From NCBI GenBank assembly GCA_026874595.1, contig CM049317.1, forward strand, positions 77,259,891 through 77,323,890: DNA of 64,000 nt, given 5' to 3'. The notes below the pieces were generated by a model that saw only the letters and a list, made by a program, of their open reading frames with translations, did no database searches and had not been told where the DNA came from. The position numbers were made by a program, and so were the translations under genes. Of this stretch, positions 1-44,200 are shown piece by piece (position 1 is the first letter of the stretch; each line of letters opens with the position of its first letter). Origin of the DNA: Sipunculus nudus (taxonomy: Eukaryota; Annelida; Sipuncula; Golfingiida; Sipunculidae).

Positions 1-54
1 ACAATCCTGACTCCACACTGCAGGCGTTCCAAATCTCCCTTTGTATAACAAGAT

Positions 55-245
55 TCTCCGGGTTACAGCGCCATGGCTCGCTCTCCGGGTTACAGCGCCA
101 TGGCTCGCTCTCCGGGTTACAGCGCCATGGCTCGCTCTCCGGGTTACAACGCCAAGGCTCGCTCTCCGGGTTACAGCGCCATGGCTCGCTCCCCGGGTTA
201 CAGCGCCATGGCTCGCTCTCCGGGTTTCAAAGCCATGGCTCGCAC
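55..245. repeat. 27-bp minisatellite, about 7 copies
   Basis: Direct repeats of a unit containing CTCCGGGTTACAGCGCCATG. Because 27 is a multiple of 3, frames stay open through it; the short open frames are by-products. Confidence 0.9.
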
Positions 246-30554
<30,309 letters not shown>

Positions 30555-32650
30555 CCATATGTTTGTGATGAACTGTGTGGTCAACCAAAGAAAAAGGAGT
30601 ATTAATAGCCAGAGTGATACCATATGACCTAGTCTTGCATCATGTGACAAGGTCATGTGATTATGTCAGGGGTTCCAGTCAAATATCCATTTTCATATAT
30701 TTCTGGCAGGTTCATTTTCATCTTTCTTTTATTATCTGACTTCATACAATTTAGAAAAAAAGGTCCATTGAAAGCTTTGCTTGGTTTTGATATACTGGTA
30801 TTATTTTAAAGTAGATAAGTCGTGTACTTTAAATTTATCAGGAAAATTATTATCTGAAAAGGAAAAACTGTCTCCCAGCTTCCAACTGGGGCCAGTATCA
30901 AGTCACTGTATTTAAAGTTAAATTTCTAGCATCTTGTTTAACCTTTCAAAAAAACCCATATATTATAAATAACTTGTTATGTTAGGGATTGCAGTAGCGA
31001 TAGCTTGTCACCCCAAACGTCGATTTTAGATGACCCTATCAGTTTTTTTTTCCGAAGGCCTGAGTGTCATGTTGTCATGGCTAGGATTGCAGGTGAACTC
31101 ATAAAGTTTTTTTTTCTTAGTTATCTTTATGTATGGATTGTCAGTCAACACCTTTTAACTGGTGTATAATACGACATGCAGTTTCCAGATATTTTAGATT
31201 TTGTATCAATTTCAGCATTTAACGTCATTGCGTTTGTAAAAGGTTTAGTCCTCTGTAAGTCGTGTATACGGTAAGTTCCACTTGGGTAAATTTTAGTGCT
31301 GTTAATCATTAGGTTTTTCCCAGTTTATATATAAGGCTGTCAGGGGTACGTATTCAAATTGATAGGTATGTACGTAGCACAAATTTAAGCAGACGCAGGC
31401 TTTTGTGGCGTTTCAGCACAGATGGTTTATTTAAACTATATTCTAGGAATGTCCATGTCTGTTGATCGATTGAAAACATAAATAACGTCTGTACTAGACT
31501 GTAGCCTATGTTATGAGGGTTGAAGGCATCCATGTTGCCAACACAACCTGTTAAACCTTCCTTAACGTGTTTATTGCATTTTTAAAACCACACTTATCTA
31601 TAGGGAACTTTTTTGCCTATTATAATTTTGGACCCAGTAACACTCGTACACATACCGTTCGGATTTGCCTTCAGCAACGCCTTCCTTCTTGGTTTGGGTC
31701 AAGGGCCGGAAGTGGAAGATAAGACAAACCTTTTACAATGTTTATCATTTTCCTGAGCCAAGAATATTGCCGTGTTTTTGTAACAGTTTCTGATACGGCA
31801 AGAGTAAATGAATACGTGCAAGGATAGACTGCTAATCCAACTTTGCAACTGTGAAATAATAACCCTGGCAAGTTCCCGGTTATTTATGGAATATTTATGG
31901 TGCAGATAAAATGTATGTAAAAAAAAAGGCGTGACACGCCGGGTCACGGCCGGAAAGCAGTTTCCAGATTTCGCAAGTTCAGGGCGGGTTCATAAAATGA
32001 TGTGAAGATTTGATAGGATATGTACCTTCTAAACATTCTGGTGGAAATTGGGTTTGGTCAGACAAACTAGGCATGGCTCTAAGAGGCTCTGTTTCCAATT
32101 CATTGCTCCTGTATCTAACCTGCAAGTCCGTGGGTTATAAGACATCAGGGATAACCAGTACTTACAACGTGCGCCTCCAGCGTCCAATTTGATTTTAACG
32201 GTCTTTACTATAACATTAAGTGCTCAGAGAAAGTTTAAAAAGACAGTTCTATGAATATTATACTAAGGACCAGATAATTACGGTGCAGTATATACAGATT
32301 TCTATATTTTTATTATTTATATGACGCAACCCATTGTCTTATAAAATAATTATATCAGATATGACCTCAGTTGATGTGTATATTACAGAACCGCAGTTAA
32401 AGCTGGACATTTCACTTGGCTAGCTTTTGCAAGTTATCTTGAAACCTATCTGGTAAAGGATACACAGATCACTGTATATACCAAACCACTAACTTACTGT
32501 AGATCACAAATAGGAAAAATGTAAATAGGTCAGTATATGTAAATAGGTCATTCATGTGTTCATATAAACAAGATGATGGCAGGGGTTAATGTGGTCTGTT
32601 TGTGGAGAGAGTGATATACAATGACAATAAAGATCCTTATTGTTATGCAT
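30555..32650 (+). other. Probable 3'UTR and downstream region of YME1L1
   Basis: No coding exon seen. The clearest AATAAA hexamer is at 32626-32631, followed by a T/G-rich stretch, so a 2-kb 3'UTR is possible; nearer, weaker signals cannot be excluded. Confidence 0.35.
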
Positions 32651-35045
32651 ATCCTTGTTTATTGGGAACCCCTCCGGTAAACTGAAATCTAATTCAGATT
32701 ACCTCCCCCCCCCCCCCCCCCTGGTAATCTGAAGCAATAGTATTTTGAATCCTCTACATCGGCACGGCATGTTGACGTATCAACGGACGTGCGAAGACTA
32801 AAACGATGATTGATGGCTCTGACATTTAAATTTAACAATCGGTGTGATTATCGTTGGCTCTGGCAGGATTTTCTACAATTATTGATTGGTCTGAGTACTA
32901 GTGACTAGAATAAATAGGCCTATATAAAGTTCCAGGTAAAATTGGCATAATTACATTTTTCATAAACTGGCAAAACAAACCGAAGATATTGTTTTGCACA
33001 TAAAGGATGCAATGATTTTAAGTTTATTAGATACGTCAAGGAAAAGCGCAACTATGTGTAGCCTTTACTGGTTTTATCAAGACCATGCCGTGCCCCCCAC
33101 CCCCCCGCCAACCCGTCTTGTGGTCTAACCGCGACTGCATGGCAACCAGGCGCGGTATTTAAATATAAATAAATTTAACAGATACTTCGGTCGTAAATAT
33201 TCTATAATCTTGAAGCCATAATGAATATTAACGTTTCTTCCGATATTCAACCCAACGTTAATCGATGACTGGCGGCATGGCTGGGTTAGGCAGAACTGCG
33301 GATGCTCACGGATGGGTTATATTGATCGCTGAACCCGGGCCGGTGATGGATATTAACAATTCCACCGGACACCAGCACTAATTGAAGTAAAATTACTTTA
33401 ATTTGGCCGACAACTTGTTCTTTTAGCCTCACTGTACATCTGCGTTCGCTGCTTTGTATGAATACTGGCGACAGTTGGTTTAAGGGGCCTGGGAAGCTTA
33501 GTGGAAACAACCTATATTCCGGAAACTAGTATCTACTATCGAACGCCATCATCTGTGCAAAGGAGAGTGCCTTGCGTTATTTACTATAATATTATTACTA
33601 TTTTGAGACTTCATATAAAATAAAGTTTCAGTTAAAAAAGTTTGATCATCATCAAGGTTTATACTTTATACAATTAAACCAATCCATATTTACAATGTGT
33701 TAAATTAGACGGCAGCAAATATCGAAGTCCCTTTTTAGATAAAGCCACTCAGTTGACGAAATACATGCAATACAATTCACCTATAAAATGTGGCATCTTC
33801 ACGCAAATCACCGTTGAACTAGCTTTATTTAACCTTTAAACCGGTGTGTTATTATTGTTAATTTGAATCTTTACGGTTAGTGATCAAATGAAATCGACCA
33901 TCTTTAGGCGGTTTTGCAAAAAGGAAAATTATAATAATAACAAGAAGGCTGTTTAGTCGAGGCCAACAAACATCCACAAGTATCGTCTAATAAGATGAAA
34001 AGGCGGCTTCCACCTCGGACAATGGATTCGCCATGTGTCCATAGAAGTAAAAATATATCCGTGAACCAGATTACACTCAAAATTTAATGGATTTTTCCGT
34101 TGATCTTCCCCCAACTCTCTGCCAAACTTCATCAAAAGCTGCTCATAACTGTTAACTGACAAACCATGCAACAAACTAACGTAGGCCTACCAAGAAGAAA
34201 CGTCCTACTGGCGGAGGTATAATGCGTTATGAACAAATATATGAATATTCACTTGTGCTGTGTAAATAAAGTTTCATACTTTCTAGAAAAAAAATTTTAT
34301 TAAAAGAAACATTAAAATATAGTGTCAGCAAACGTGTAAAACAACAATAACACTGCCACATTCCGCACCATGCGGCCAACAAAGAGTGAACGGGAAACGG
34401 TGCCGCTACCTGGAACACATTATAGGGAGGGGATGGGGGAGGGGGGGAATGTAAACGCACCTCGCTGATTTGATGATTTTGTCACATGATAAGGCGAATG
34501 CCAGCCTATGATTGGAAGGCATGATTACAAAGCGAGATTAAAGCTAGCCAATGATTGGTTGACGTGATGACACGTGATCACACACTCGTGCTCTGTGACA
34601 ACTCCGACCCAGCAGGTGTTATGGAGAGAGGTGCGACTTCTTTGGGTTTACTTCGCCCCGTATTCATAGTAGGCTGACTGTATCTTATGGCGCCTAAACG
34701 TTTGTTTCGAAGATTCAATGCCCGTGTCTGCAAATAAATGCAATCAACATAAAATGTAGCATTTTTGAATACATTCAAGTGAAAAGTACGTTGATATAAT
34801 GAAAAATACAATGTTACTTGTATAGTTATATAGTTATCAGTACATGTAATTTTATAATGTGAATATTGCTGGAATAAACTGTCCAAGATATATACTGTTG
34901 CATGTTTTTTTGTAAGACGAAAAAGTGAAAAGTCCTCTGTTGTGACCAACAAACATCAGTGTTTCAAGTAATTTACCGTAATTATTTTAATATATGAGAT
35001 TATAAAGTATGCGGATTTATCAGCAGTAAAATAAAATTAGAATTA
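32651..35045. other. Intergenic, no gene recognised
   Basis: AT-rich unique-looking sequence with C-runs at about 32705-32721 and 33095-33110. Short open frames only. A downstream exon of the minus-strand ZP gene could lie here if the donor at 35078 is used; I could not pick one. A minus-strand AATAAA lies at 34296-34301. Confidence 0.4.
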
Positions 35046-35206
35046 TCACATTTCAAATTTCCTCTTTCCTCTACTTACCCGATATCGCAAGAGGAAGATT
35101 ATGATTGCATAGGCCACAAAAACTGACCCCACGATACCAACAAGCAAGGGGATCTTAGCGCATATCTCAATCCCAGAGTCCCTCATATGGTATAAAATCA
35201 GGTTCC
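35046..35206 (-). CDS. ZP-protein gene exon 9, membrane span and tail
   Basis: Starts NLILYHMRDSGIEICAK and continues into the span PLLVGIVGSVFVAYAIIIFL, then LRYR. A GTAAGT at 35078-35073 is a good donor, but reading through gives VSRGKRKFEM and a stop at 35046, a plausible short basic tail. An alternative in-frame acceptor 45 nt upstream (exon start 35251) adds EYLIIYYMRLWTSFS. Confidence 0.75.
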
Positions 35207-38200
35207 CTGAAAAAGAGGTCCAGAGTCTCATATAGTATATAATCAGGTACTCTGAAAAAAGAGGGCTCGTCTTCACGCATTGTCAAATTTTTCACCGTTA
35301 GAATAAAGAGGAACGTTCTTTTATAGAACTCCGACCTCTGAAGGGTTATTTTACAAGAGACAATAACTTTTTGATTTAATTGTCAGTCATAATGTTTTTA
35401 CCACATACCCTCGTCGGTAATGTCGGAAGGCATCGAGCAAAACTGAATAATACATGTAAGTGGTAGGATCGATACTATCGGTGTTAATATTTTGTCAAGC
35501 AAGGCTAAAAAATAAAAGTAAAAGGCAATAATAACAAAATCTAATCTTTATATTAATTGATAATATAATTTATTTACATGGCAATAATTTGTTTTTTTTT
35601 TAATAGTCACAGCCAAGTTTAACAATCTGAAAAAAAGAGATAGTTTTTGTCAATCGATGCTACACATCACATGATGGCTTCAGTTGAACACACTCAAAAT
35701 ACCCTGAAAGCTGCTTGTGAAAAATACCAATTTATCGTAAAAAAAACTGCGCTGTCAGCGTAAAGAAACGATTCATGGTCACCATCAATGGACAGCTCTT
35801 CCGGTTTCTCGTCCTCCAGGATACGTAACGAGAAGTGTGCGAGGGAGGACAGGGCGCGGGTAAAACGACGTAGACCCCGGGGCGCCGGGATGACGTCACG
35901 ACGACGACGACTCAGGCACTGTTAAAAAGAAAGATACGAACTTATGGCACTATGACACAGCTTAAAGTCACCATTAAGAGAAAGACACGGACTCATATGA
36001 CTATAGAACAGAGGTCTAAGAGGCACCATTAAAAGAAAGAAGACGAACTGGCATTACTATAGAGGGGCGAATCCAGGATTTCGGAAAAGGAGGGGTCATA
36101 CCCAGGAAGACTAATGACAAAGCCTAAAAGAAGTCCCCGTGTCCGGAAAACGGGAGTTTCAGGCCGGTAAAAATTGACCTGAAACCCTTAATAAAGGTTG
36201 CGGTGGCTGAAAAGGGGGCGGGGGCTGGGGGGTCCGGTACCCCTGGACCCCTCTGGATCTGCTTGTGCAATGAAACAGTTGAGAGACATTGTTAATAGAG
36301 AACCATGAATTTGTATCACTATTGGACATCTAAGAGACAAATTTCGTGAAACATGGTGTTTTTATCTAAAGACCTCTATATGAACGCATGTGTTATACAA
36401 GCAGTGTTCGTAATACGAGTCGTAGGTATTTATCTTTAATGTTCTACATTTACAAATACGCTCCCTTTAAAGGACATAAAATAGAATCTTGAGAGTAAGG
36501 ATATCTCAGCTTGAAATAAACTCCCACAAGATGGCGCTGATCGCCATTTAGGGTATGTCTGACCGTAAATTTGATCGGTATCGTTTGACAGTACTTGTGA
36601 AGTATTATGGTTTTTTCATACCCTGAGATCACAGTCAACGTTGTTCATGAAGGGACATGTCGTCACTGTCAACCAGAAGTGGACGCTGGAGTGGCCCGGG
36701 AACCGGAACACGAAGAAGAAAGCTTCTATCACACTGTCAGAGTCTCCTTTCTTCTCGAACTTCCTGATAAGGGCACCGGCCGTGTCCACGTGACACCTGC
36801 ATTAGAAAGTGTTTGCGTGTTATTTTGATGATGGTGGGTACGGAATTAACCTCGAACATGTGGAGGAAGAAAAAGTGATAGTAGAGTTTACGCCGTGTCT
36901 CAGTCTGGATTGTTGCGATTGTAAGAATTTGTTATACAAACATCAAAATCAGTCCTTTAATAGATACACACCCTATCATATTGAAACCCGGAGTAGTTAT
37001 TCACATTTATGATATAATTATTTGCGTTTATTTCACAAGAGCTTAGCCTTCGCATTTTCACATTGATATAGCAATATTGCTCATTAGTCATATCAACATC
37101 AGGGCAACTACTACTATAACAGCAAATTCTCACCTGTCTGGTATCAACATCAGTGTAACAGGTATATACTGACCCGTCTGATATCTACATCAATATAACA
37201 GATATACTCAACCGTCTGATATCTACATCAATAAAACAAGTACAGTGGAATCCCGCCTTACGACTACCCCGCAATTGCGACCACTTTTCTTGGTCCCGAA
37301 TATACGATCAAGGTAAATTAAAATTTCACAAATACAACCACCCCCAAATTACGATCAGTTTGGTCAGTCCCCAAGGTAGCCGTAATTGTGGGGTTCCACT
37401 GGACACACACCTGTCCGATACCAACATCAATATAACAGGTATACTGACCCGTCTGATATCTACATCAGTGTAACAGGGTCGCTGACCCGTCTGATATCTA
37501 CATCAGTGTAACAGGGTCGCTGAACCGTCTGGTATCTACATCAGTGTAACAGGGTCGCTGACCCGTCTGGTATCTACATCAGTGTAACAGGGTCTCTGAC
37601 CCGTCTGGTATCTACATCAGTGTAACAGGGTCTCTGACCCGTCTGGTATCTACATCAGTGTAACAGGGTCTCTGACCCGTCTGGTAATTACATCAGTGTA
37701 ACAGGGTCTCTGACCCGTCTGGTATCTACATCAGTGTAACAAAGTCGCTGACCCGTCTGGTATCTACATCAGTGTAACAGGGTGGCTGACCCGTCTGGTA
37801 TCTACATCAGTGTAACAGGGTGGCTGACCCGTCTGGTATCTACATCAGTGTAACAGGGTGGCTGACCCGTCTGGTATCTACATCAGTGTAACAGGATGGC
37901 TGACCCGTCTGGTATCTACATCAGTGTAACAGGGTGGCTGACCCGTCTGGTATCTACATCAGTGTAACAGGGTGGCTGACCCGTCTGGTATCTACATCAG
38001 TGTAACAGGGTGGCTGACCCGTCTGGTATCTACATCAGTGTAACAGGGTGGCTGACCCGTCTGGTATCTACATCAGTGTAACAGGGTGGCTGACCCGTCT
38101 GGTATCTACATCAGTGTAACAGGGTGGCTGACCCGTCTGGTATCTACATCAGTGTAACAGGGTGGCTGACCCGTCTGGTATCTACATCAGTGTAACAGGG

Positions 38201-41200
38201 TGGCTGACCCGTCTGGTATCTACATCAGTGTAACAGGGTGGCTGACCCGTCTGGTATCTACATCAGTGTAACAGGGTGGCTGACCCGTCTGGTATCTACA
38301 TCAGTGTAACAGGGTGGCTGACCCGTCTGGTATCTACATCAGTGTAACAGGGTGGCTGACCCGTCTGGTATCTACATCAGTGTAACAGGGTGGCTGACCC
38401 GTCTGGTATCTACATCAGTGTAACAGGGTGGCTGACCCGTCTGGTATCTACATCAGTGTAACAGGGTGGCTGACCCGTCTGGTATCTACATCAGTGTAAC
38501 AGGGTCGCTGACCCGTCTGGTATCTTCATCAGTGTAACAGGGTCGCTGACCCGTCTGGTATCTACATCAGTGTAACAGGGTCGCTGACCCGTCTGGTATC
38601 TACATCAGTGTAACAGGGTCGCTGACCCGTCTGGTATCTACATCAGTGTAACAGGGTCGCTGACCCGTCTGGTATCTACATCAGTGTAACAGGGTCGCTG
38701 ACCCGTCTGGTATCTACATCAGTGTAACAGGGTCGCTGACCCGTCTGGTATCTACATCAGTGTAACAGGGTCGCTGACCCGTCTGGTATCTACATCAGTG
38801 TAACAGGGTCGCTGACCCGTCTGGTATCTACATCAGTGTAACAGGGTCGCTGACCCGTCTGGTATCTACATCAGTGTAACAGGTTTACTCACCCTTTTGA
38901 TATCAACGAAAGGTTTCTTGGTGCTAACGGATTATTTTCATATGTGGCCCAGAATTCCTCGACCTTCACCTTTGTGTACAGACCTCCTGTTGTAAATATG
39001 TTAAAGATATAAAGATTATAAAACAAGTTTAAACAGAAAATAGGTAAAAATACGGAAATTTAAATAGAGTGTTCTGTTCATATAGAAATGCCTCTTCCCA
39101 AAACCATTTCTCCGATTAACTGAAGTCAGTAAATAAGATCAGGATTAAGAGATTACACTTACTTAAGTCTACAACCCCGACCTCCATTGCCAGTTGCTCT
39201 CCCAGATATGCTCCTTGTCCGCTCTGTATAGGTACGCCGTTACGCGTGACGTAGAGGACGACCGACGGAGGGATCACCCTGAACGGACCGTGAGTGGTCA
39301 GGAAGCCGGTCACGTTGTCTGGCGAGTCAAAGATTCTGTAATCAAAACAATACAAATTAACACAATATAAGTTGCTCCTCTTGGGGCTTTTGACATTTGA
39401 ACTCATTAAATATGCACATACTATGCAGAGAAAAAAATTATTGGTTAAACATGCATACTAAATATCACCGAAACCTGTCACATTCTTAGCTATCACAGCA
39501 ATAACACAAATAAGACCGGTCATATCTGACTTCGTTCAATGTCCCTGCGTATATCCGATCATTGAAATCAGGTGAGAAATTATTGGTTAAATTCATTGAG
39601 ATAGTGAAAATCGATGAAAATATTTCGATGCGTGCATATTTTTATTTACGGTCACGCTGAAAGGCCAAAGTCACGGCCAGGTCATTAACACTTATCTGTT
39701 GCTCAAAGTTCAGCTTTGATCTTGTTCGCAGCTAACTTTTTTATTAGATAATGTGACTTCTTTGTCCGTGCAAACATGATCATTTATTTGTGATCGATTT
39801 TTCAAATGTTCCACTAAATAAATCGATTATGAATAAAAGTGACCAATTTCGATAATCGATCAATCGACAAAGTACTACAACACACACAAAACAAACATAC
39901 ATACACTAAACAAAATATAACACAAGAGCATGTATAGAGAAATTTCTTTCCCCTGGGGCGATCGCTTCGGATTGCTTATCAAATGCCTAGCTTCCTGGAA
40001 CGCTACAACAACACCATACGTTTTGACCGTTATATCGTGCCTTACGACACACACACACATACAAGTAGAAAGTGAAACATTTGAGTTGACCTACTTGTCT
40101 GTGTCCGCTCCCGTTTCTGTATTATGGATCAGCTCCTCTTGTTTTTCCCTAATCAAATCTTTAATGGCTGTGTAGATTTCATCTCTGAAAGAATATAAAC
40201 CTTATATAAGCTCAAATAAAAGGTTGGTTTCTCAGAAAACTTTTCAGATATCAGCACCGTTGTGGTAATTGTAATTTAACCTTTTATTGTATGTTCTCAG
40301 CCAAATAAAAAAAAAAATCATTTGATAAGGAGTCAACATGATATTCTTTTGCTAAAATCACTAAAGAAATTTTCCGGTTGGAAACCTGAAATTAGGTCAT
40401 GGTGACCTATATTCTGCAACATATGAGAAAGAACATAATTGAGTACCCTATAGGACAGCTTTGCATGACTGGTTACAGTTGGACCGAGAAACTCTTAATT
40501 AAATTAAGATCCCGGGTAGTTTCTGTAAAAAAAGTCTTGGAAACCTGAAATAATGTCACTGTGACCTATATTCTGCGAGCCATGTTAAAGAACATTATTT
40601 CAGCACTCATTAAGTCATTTGGGCACAAACTGTAGAAGTTAAACGAAGAAATCTCTAACTTAGCATTTAGGGAGTTCCTTGGAAAATCATCTTGGAAAGC
40701 CTAAATAAGGTCACTGAAAACTATTTCTAAGGACAGTTGGTAAAATGCATGATTTTGAGCACTCCGGGAATTATTTTAGACATTGTTCGAGATACCTTGA
40801 ATTCAGCTAAGTGTCATGGCCAATGGGTCACTTGTATTAAATTTTGGGTTATTGTTACAGATCTATACACCCTTGTGTTTAGCTATTTTTACAGATTATT
40901 TTAACCCTTTACCCTCAGATTTATAATTGTATTTTTGACAAAATGTTTATTATTACATTTCAGGTAACATCTCTCAAATTTTGTTGCATCTTTACAAACA
41001 TTTTAACAGTTACTACAGAGATGGTTTTCTTTAGATTAATTGAAACCAGAAAAATTTACGAAATGTTTCCCCTCAGGGAACACGGCTAAATGAAGGTCTA
41101 GGTCACAATCTAAAGCGAGCATTAGTGGCCCTTTGATCATTAGGGTGTTAATTAATTATCTAATAATAAATTATATATACTCATATACTCACTCCTCTGG

Positions 41201-44200
41201 GGACACTGCTATCGTGGTCTGGTTGGGGTGGAGGATCGGTTGTGGAATTTTGCACTGGACCGTCAGGAGATGATCAAAATGTACTTCAACTCCATCCTGT
41301 CGACTTGGTAGTACCACATTCAGCTCAAAGGTGGCGTTATGTGGATAGCTGTGTTGTCTCTGTTATAAATGTCGATGATTTTAAACAAAACACTTCATTT
41401 CAACAAAATGAAACAGCGCATGGGCGTGGGACATCATTTTCATGGGGGGTGGGGGGGGGGGGGGTAAGATATGGGTTTATACTGATACACTTTTAAATTC
41501 ATTTTGTGAATAGGCATACTTGCTAATACATTTGAGACCAATGACCCATACTAAATGTTTAAAGGTGAGTATAAATATTTCAGGTAATATTACACTATAC
41601 CACCCCCTTCCCCCGACTTATTTAAGAAACAAGTAATAGTAAAGTAGAGAGGAAATACCATTTATTATAATAACCATTTATTAAGCATAATAATAATAGT
41701 CCTTTTGTTTGAAAGTCTTCATAAAATTAAAAAGTCAGCACTAGTGGTACAAATAGATTTGATCAGGGAAAAACTTATCCTGTGTACTGTAATTTCTACA
41801 AAAAGTCAATGCTATATTTCTGTAATTTTGTAAACGGAAAACCTCCTAGATTTAAGGCAAATGACCCAAATGTCAGATAAGTTAAAACACCCGTTATTGT
41901 TAGATGAGATAAGACATCCGCAATTTAGGGCATTATTTCTTACTGTCGACTTCCCATACCGCATTCCATCCTTGTGATATCCATGACGAACACATACTCC
42001 GGTACTTACCATACCGCATTCCATCCTTGTGATATCCATGACGAACACATACTCCGGTACTTACCATACCGCATTCCATCCTTGTGATGTCCATGACGAA
42101 TACATACTCCGATACTTAGCATACCGCATTCCATCCTTGAGATATCCATGACGAACACATACTCCGGTACTTACCATACCACATTCCATCCTTGTGATAT
42201 CCATGACGAACACATACTCCGGTACTTACCATACCGCATTCCATCCTTGTGATATCCATGACGAACACATACTCCGGTACTTACCATACCACATTCCATC
42301 CTTGTGATATCCATGACGAACATATACTCAGGTACTTACCATACCGCATTCCATCCTTGTGATGTCCATGACGAATACATTCTCTGATACTTAGCATACC
42401 GCATTCCATCCTTGTGATGTCCATGACGAACACATACTCTGATACTTAGCATACCGCATTCCATCCTTGTGATATCCATGACGAACACATACTCAGGTAC
42501 TTACCATACCGCATTCCATCCTTGTGATATCCATGACGAACACATACTCCGGTACTTACCATACCGCATTCCATCCTTTTGATATCCTTGACTAATACAT
42601 ACTCAGGTACTTACCATACCACATTCATCCTTGTGATGTCCATGACGAACACATACTCCGGTACTTACCATAGCGCATTCCATCCTTTTGATGTCCATGA
42701 CGAACACATACTCCGGTACTTACCATACCGCATTCCATCCTTGTGATATCCATGACTAATACATACTCAGGTACTTACCATACCGCATTCAGTCCTTGTG
42801 ATATCCATGACTAATACATACTCAGGTACTTACCATACCACATTCCATCCTTGTGATATCCATGACTAATACATACTCAGGTACTTACCATACCACATTC
42901 CATCCTTGTGATGTCCATGACGAACACATACTCAGGTACTTAGCATACCGCATTCATCCTTGTGATATCTATGACGAACACATACTCAGGTACTTACCAT
43001 AGCGCATTCCATCCTTGTGATGTCCATGACGAACACATACTCCGATACTTACCATACCGAATTCCATCCTTGTGATATCCATGACTAATACATACTCTGG
43101 TACTTAGCATACCGCATCCATCCTTGTTATGTCCATGACGAACACATACTCCGGTACTTACTATACCGCATTCATCCTTGTGATATCTATGACGAACACA
43201 TACTCAGGTACTTACCATAGCGCATTCCATCCTTGTGATATCCATGACGAATACACACTCTGGTACTTAGCATACCGCATTCCATCCTTGTGATGTCCAT
43301 GAGGAACACATACTCCGGTACTTACCATACCGCATTCCATCCTTGTGATATCCATGACGAATACATACTCTGGTACTTACCATACCGCATTCCATCCTTG
43401 TGTTGTCCATGACGAACACATACTCTGGTACTTATCATACCGCATTCCATCCTTGTGATATCCATGACGAATACATACTCTGGTACTTACCATACCGCAT
43501 TCCATCCTTGTGATATCCATGACTAATACATACTCAGGTACTTACCATACCACATTCATCCTTGTGATGTCCATGACGAACACATACTCCGGTACTTACC
43601 ATAGCGCATTCCATCCTTGTGATATCCATGACGAATACATACTCTGGTACTTAGCATACCGCATCCATCCTTGTTATGTCCATGACGAACACATACTCCG
43701 GTACTTACCATACCGCATTCATCCTTGTGATATCTATGACGAACACATACACAGGTACTTACCATAGCGCATTCCATCCTTGTGATGTCCATGACGAACA
43801 CATACTCCAATACTTACCATACCGCATTCCATCCTTGTGATGTCCATGACGAACACATACTCCGATACTTAGCATACCGCATTCCATCCTTGTGATATCC
43901 ATGACGAACACATACTCAGGTACTTACCATACCGCATTCATCCTTGTGATGTCCATGACGAACACATACTTCGGTACTTACTATACCGCATTCCATCCTT
44001 GTGATATCTATGACGAACACATACTCAGGTACTTACCATACCGCATTCCATGCTTGTGATGCCCATGACGAACACATACTCCGGTACTTACCATACCGCA
44101 TTCCATCCTTGTGATATCCATGACGAATACATACTCAGGTATACTTACCATAACGCATTCCGTAATTGTGATATCCATGACGAACACACACTCCGGTACT

